Shown here: one piece after another, positions 6,207 to 6,983 of the stretch
Layout of the letters: the number at the start of each line of letters is the position of its first letter
Position numbering within the stretch: position 1 is the stretch's first letter
Source of the DNA: CAZGYE01 sp964530165
GTDB taxonomy: Bacteria; Planctomycetota; Planctomycetia; Planctomycetales; Planctomycetaceae
Assembly: GCA_964530165.1 (NCBI GenBank)
Contig: CAZGYE010000304.1
Span: 1 to 6,983, forward strand
Direction: 5' to 3'
Length of the DNA stretch: 6,983 nucleotides
The notes under the pieces: model-generated
Told to the model about the DNA's origin: nothing
Databases searched by the model: none
The model's input: only the letters and a program-made list of their open reading frames with translations
Position numbers and translations under genes: made by a program

Positions 6207-6318
6207 ATACGACGGCTAGAAGCTACATTGTCGAACGGCATTGGATACCGGGACACACACGACGCCGTCATTTTTTTCAGTTTCCTGAATTCGCGTGGAT
6301 ATGTGCCCTGATGCGTGC

Positions 6319-6341
6319 GGGTGCCATCTCGTACCCTGGAG
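6319..6341 (+). promoter_or_regulatory. Leader hairpin next to the csrA ribosome binding site
   Basis: GGGTGC (6319-6324) can pair with GTACCC (6331-6336) around a 6-nt loop, with one G-T wobble. The ribosome binding site GGAG (6338-6341) follows at once. GGA triplets also occur at 6243, 6251 and 6297 in the leader. CsrA proteins are known to bind GGA motifs near ribosome binding sites, so autoregulation is possible but inferred. Confidence 0.35.
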
Positions 6342-6352
6342 AAACGCGTGCC

Positions 6353-6601
6353 ATGTTGGTCTTGTCGCGCAAGAAGAACCAGAGCATCATAATCGACGGG
6401 AACATCGTGATCACCGTGGTGGAAATCCGTGGTGACAAAGTTCGTCTCGGTATTGAGGCTCCCAAAGAGATTCCGATTCACCGCAGCGAAGTTCGTGACC
6501 GCATTCAGGCTGAACAGGCGGAGCAGCGGGCTGCGGAGGAGCCTTCCGAGGAAGATTCTTCCAAAGAAGACCCTTCCGAGGTTTCGCCTGCGGAGGCCTG
6601 A
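6353..6601 (+). CDS. csrA: Carbon storage regulator CsrA (RNA-binding translational regulator)
   Basis: This 82-residue protein is a CsrA/RsmA homologue, a dimer that binds GGA-containing mRNA leaders and changes their translation or stability. The core follows the family closely: MLVLSRK (1-7) with L4 and R6, the strand region VITVVEIRGDKVRLGIEAPKEI, and IHRSEV with R44, the two ends that form the RNA-binding surface. The core ends near residue 55. Residues 56-82 form an extra acidic tail (AEEPSEEDSSKEDPSEVSP region), so the protein is about 20 residues longer than the 61-residue E. coli form. The tail contains a 10-bp direct repeat, CCTTCCGAGG at 6542 and 6572, spaced exactly 30 bp and in frame. 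GGAG lies 11 nt before the ATG. The frame stays open to 6185, but that extension is not CsrA-like and precedes the likely transcription start. Confidence 0.95.
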   Translation: MLVLSRKKNQSIIIDGNIVITVVEIRGDKVRLGIEAPKEIPIHRSEVRDRIQAEQAEQRAAEEPSEEDSSKEDPSEVSPAEA

Positions 6602-6602
6602 G

Positions 6603-6746
6603 ATGTCGTTGGTTACTGATTTCTTGGGAGCCGCCTATTCACCCGGAGTTCCGGGAGGCGCGGCGGCTGATTGGGTGGCCGCTCCAGGTTGGGTGGACTC
6701 TGCAATTCCAACCCGTGAGGGTCGCCGGGCTGCTCGCAACGGTTGA
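6603..6746 (+). CDS. Possible 47-residue protein coupled to csrA
   Basis: The ATG lies one base after the csrA stop, and GGAGG (6592-6596) inside the csrA end sits 6 nt upstream, an ideal ribosome binding site. The predicted protein begins MSLVTDFLGAAYSPG, is rich in Gly, Ala and Trp, and ends TREGRRAARNG. I recognise no domain. The GGAGG is also part of ordinary CsrA codons, so the site may be fortuitous; the short length and lack of a family keep confidence low. Confidence 0.3.
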   Translation: MSLVTDFLGAAYSPGVPGGAAADWVAAPGWVDSAIPTREGRRAARNG

Positions 6747-6768
6747 CGTTCCCGAAGATGCTTTCGCA

Positions 6769-6800
6769 GGTCCTTCACGGTGAGTTTTTTGTGAAGGGTC
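6769..6800 (+). other. Hairpin after csrA region
   Basis: CCTTCAC (6772-6778) pairs perfectly with GTGAAGG (6791-6797), extended by G-T wobbles to 10 bp, around a 12-nt loop that ends in six Ts. The T-run is in the loop and not after the stem, so this is not a standard intrinsic terminator, though it lies where the csrA transcript should end. Confidence 0.35.
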
Positions 6801-6857
6801 CCTCGTGCGGTTCCCGTTGACGGCGGAATGGCGGACGGTTCGAGGTCGGTCCTCGGC

Positions 6858-6885
6858 TTGACAGAACCGAAGGAAGCCGTAAATT
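6858..6885 (+). promoter_or_regulatory. Promoter of the tRNA-Glu gene
   Basis: A perfect -35 box TTGACA (6858-6863) and TAAATT (6880-6885, 4 of 6 matches) are 16 bp apart. Transcription would start near 6892, about 7 nt before the mature tRNA. A second -10-like TACATT at 6890 would start inside the tRNA and is less likely. Confidence 0.5.
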
Positions 6886-6898
6886 GTTGTACATTCTC

Positions 6899-6973
6899 GG
6901 CCCCATCGTCTAGCCAGGTCTAGGACACCGGACTTTCGATCCGGCAACGGGGGTTCAAATCCCCCTGGGGTCA
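6899..6973 (+). tRNA. tRNA-Glu (anticodon TTC)
   Basis: The 75-nt sequence folds into a full cloverleaf. The acceptor GGCCCCA pairs with TGGGGTC (one G-T), the D stem is GTCT with GGAC, the anticodon stem CCGGA with TCCGG encloses the loop CTTTCGA with anticodon TTC, and the T stem GGGGG with CCCCC encloses TTCAAAT. The discriminator is A, followed by CCT, so the 3' CCA is not encoded and must be added by nucleotidyltransferase. Position 37 is G, where many bacterial tRNA-Glu have A. Confidence 0.96.
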
Positions 6974-6983
6974 CCTTGTGCAT

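Noticed and set aside
6185..6352. N-terminal extension of CsrA by 56 residues
   Set aside because: The start lies within the csrA promoter and ahead of the likely transcription start, the extension is unlike CsrA, and the ATG at 6353 begins the conserved MLVLSRK.
6769..6800. Intrinsic terminator after csrA
   Set aside because: The stem is good but the run of T lies in the loop and no U-tract follows the stem; it is kept only as a hairpin.
6639..6983. 114-codon minus-strand frame starting near the right edge with GGFEPPLPDRKSGVLD
   Set aside because: The beginning is the reverse complement of the tRNA-Glu gene, a well-known source of false proteins; the rest has no support.

Overview
The window reads as a chromosomal segment from a moderately GC-rich bacterium, most likely a member of the Planctomycetota. 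The clues are a response regulator with a C-terminal CxC...CxxC zinc ribbon of a kind I associate with planctomycete proteins, an HU-family protein of about 107 residues, a CsrA with a long acidic tail, and a MalK/UgpC-type ATPase next to a lipoprotein-type solute-binding protein. The phylum is an inference from protein style, not from a marker gene.

Left part (1-1543): the minus strand carries the NAD-binding alpha subunit of a split, proton-translocating NAD(P) transhydrogenase (pntAA). Its membrane partners are expected beyond the left edge. A 258-bp divergent intergenic region separates it from the next block.

ABC remnant (1544-3382): the plus strand carries an apparently intact MalK/UgpC-type ABC ATPase. 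Right behind it lies a broken solute-binding lipoprotein gene with a one-base frameshift and apparent internal deletions. No permease genes follow; a well-spaced ribosome binding site with an 8-codon ORF may be the only trace of the next gene. This looks like a sugar or glycerol-phosphate importer operon in decay that has left an orphan ATPase.

Signalling/ribosome operon (3383-5213, minus strand): a receiver plus zinc-ribbon response regulator, an FHA-domain protein and the 16S rRNA methyltransferase rsmD lie in that transcriptional order. FHA and rsmD overlap by 4 bp. A tandem heptamer repeat sits directly against the FHA start codon.

Right part (5214-6983, plus strand): an HU-type nucleoid protein with a consensus-like sigma70 promoter, then a roughly 480-bp stretch ending in the csrA leader, then csrA with a strong promoter and a leader hairpin beside its ribosome binding site. 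A possible 47-codon ORF is coupled to the csrA stop. A tRNA-Glu(TTC) with its own promoter lies at the right edge. I see no CRISPR array, insertion sequence, phage gene or recognisable defence system. The most unusual items are the decayed transporter, the heptamer repeat and the regulatory operon joined to rsmD.
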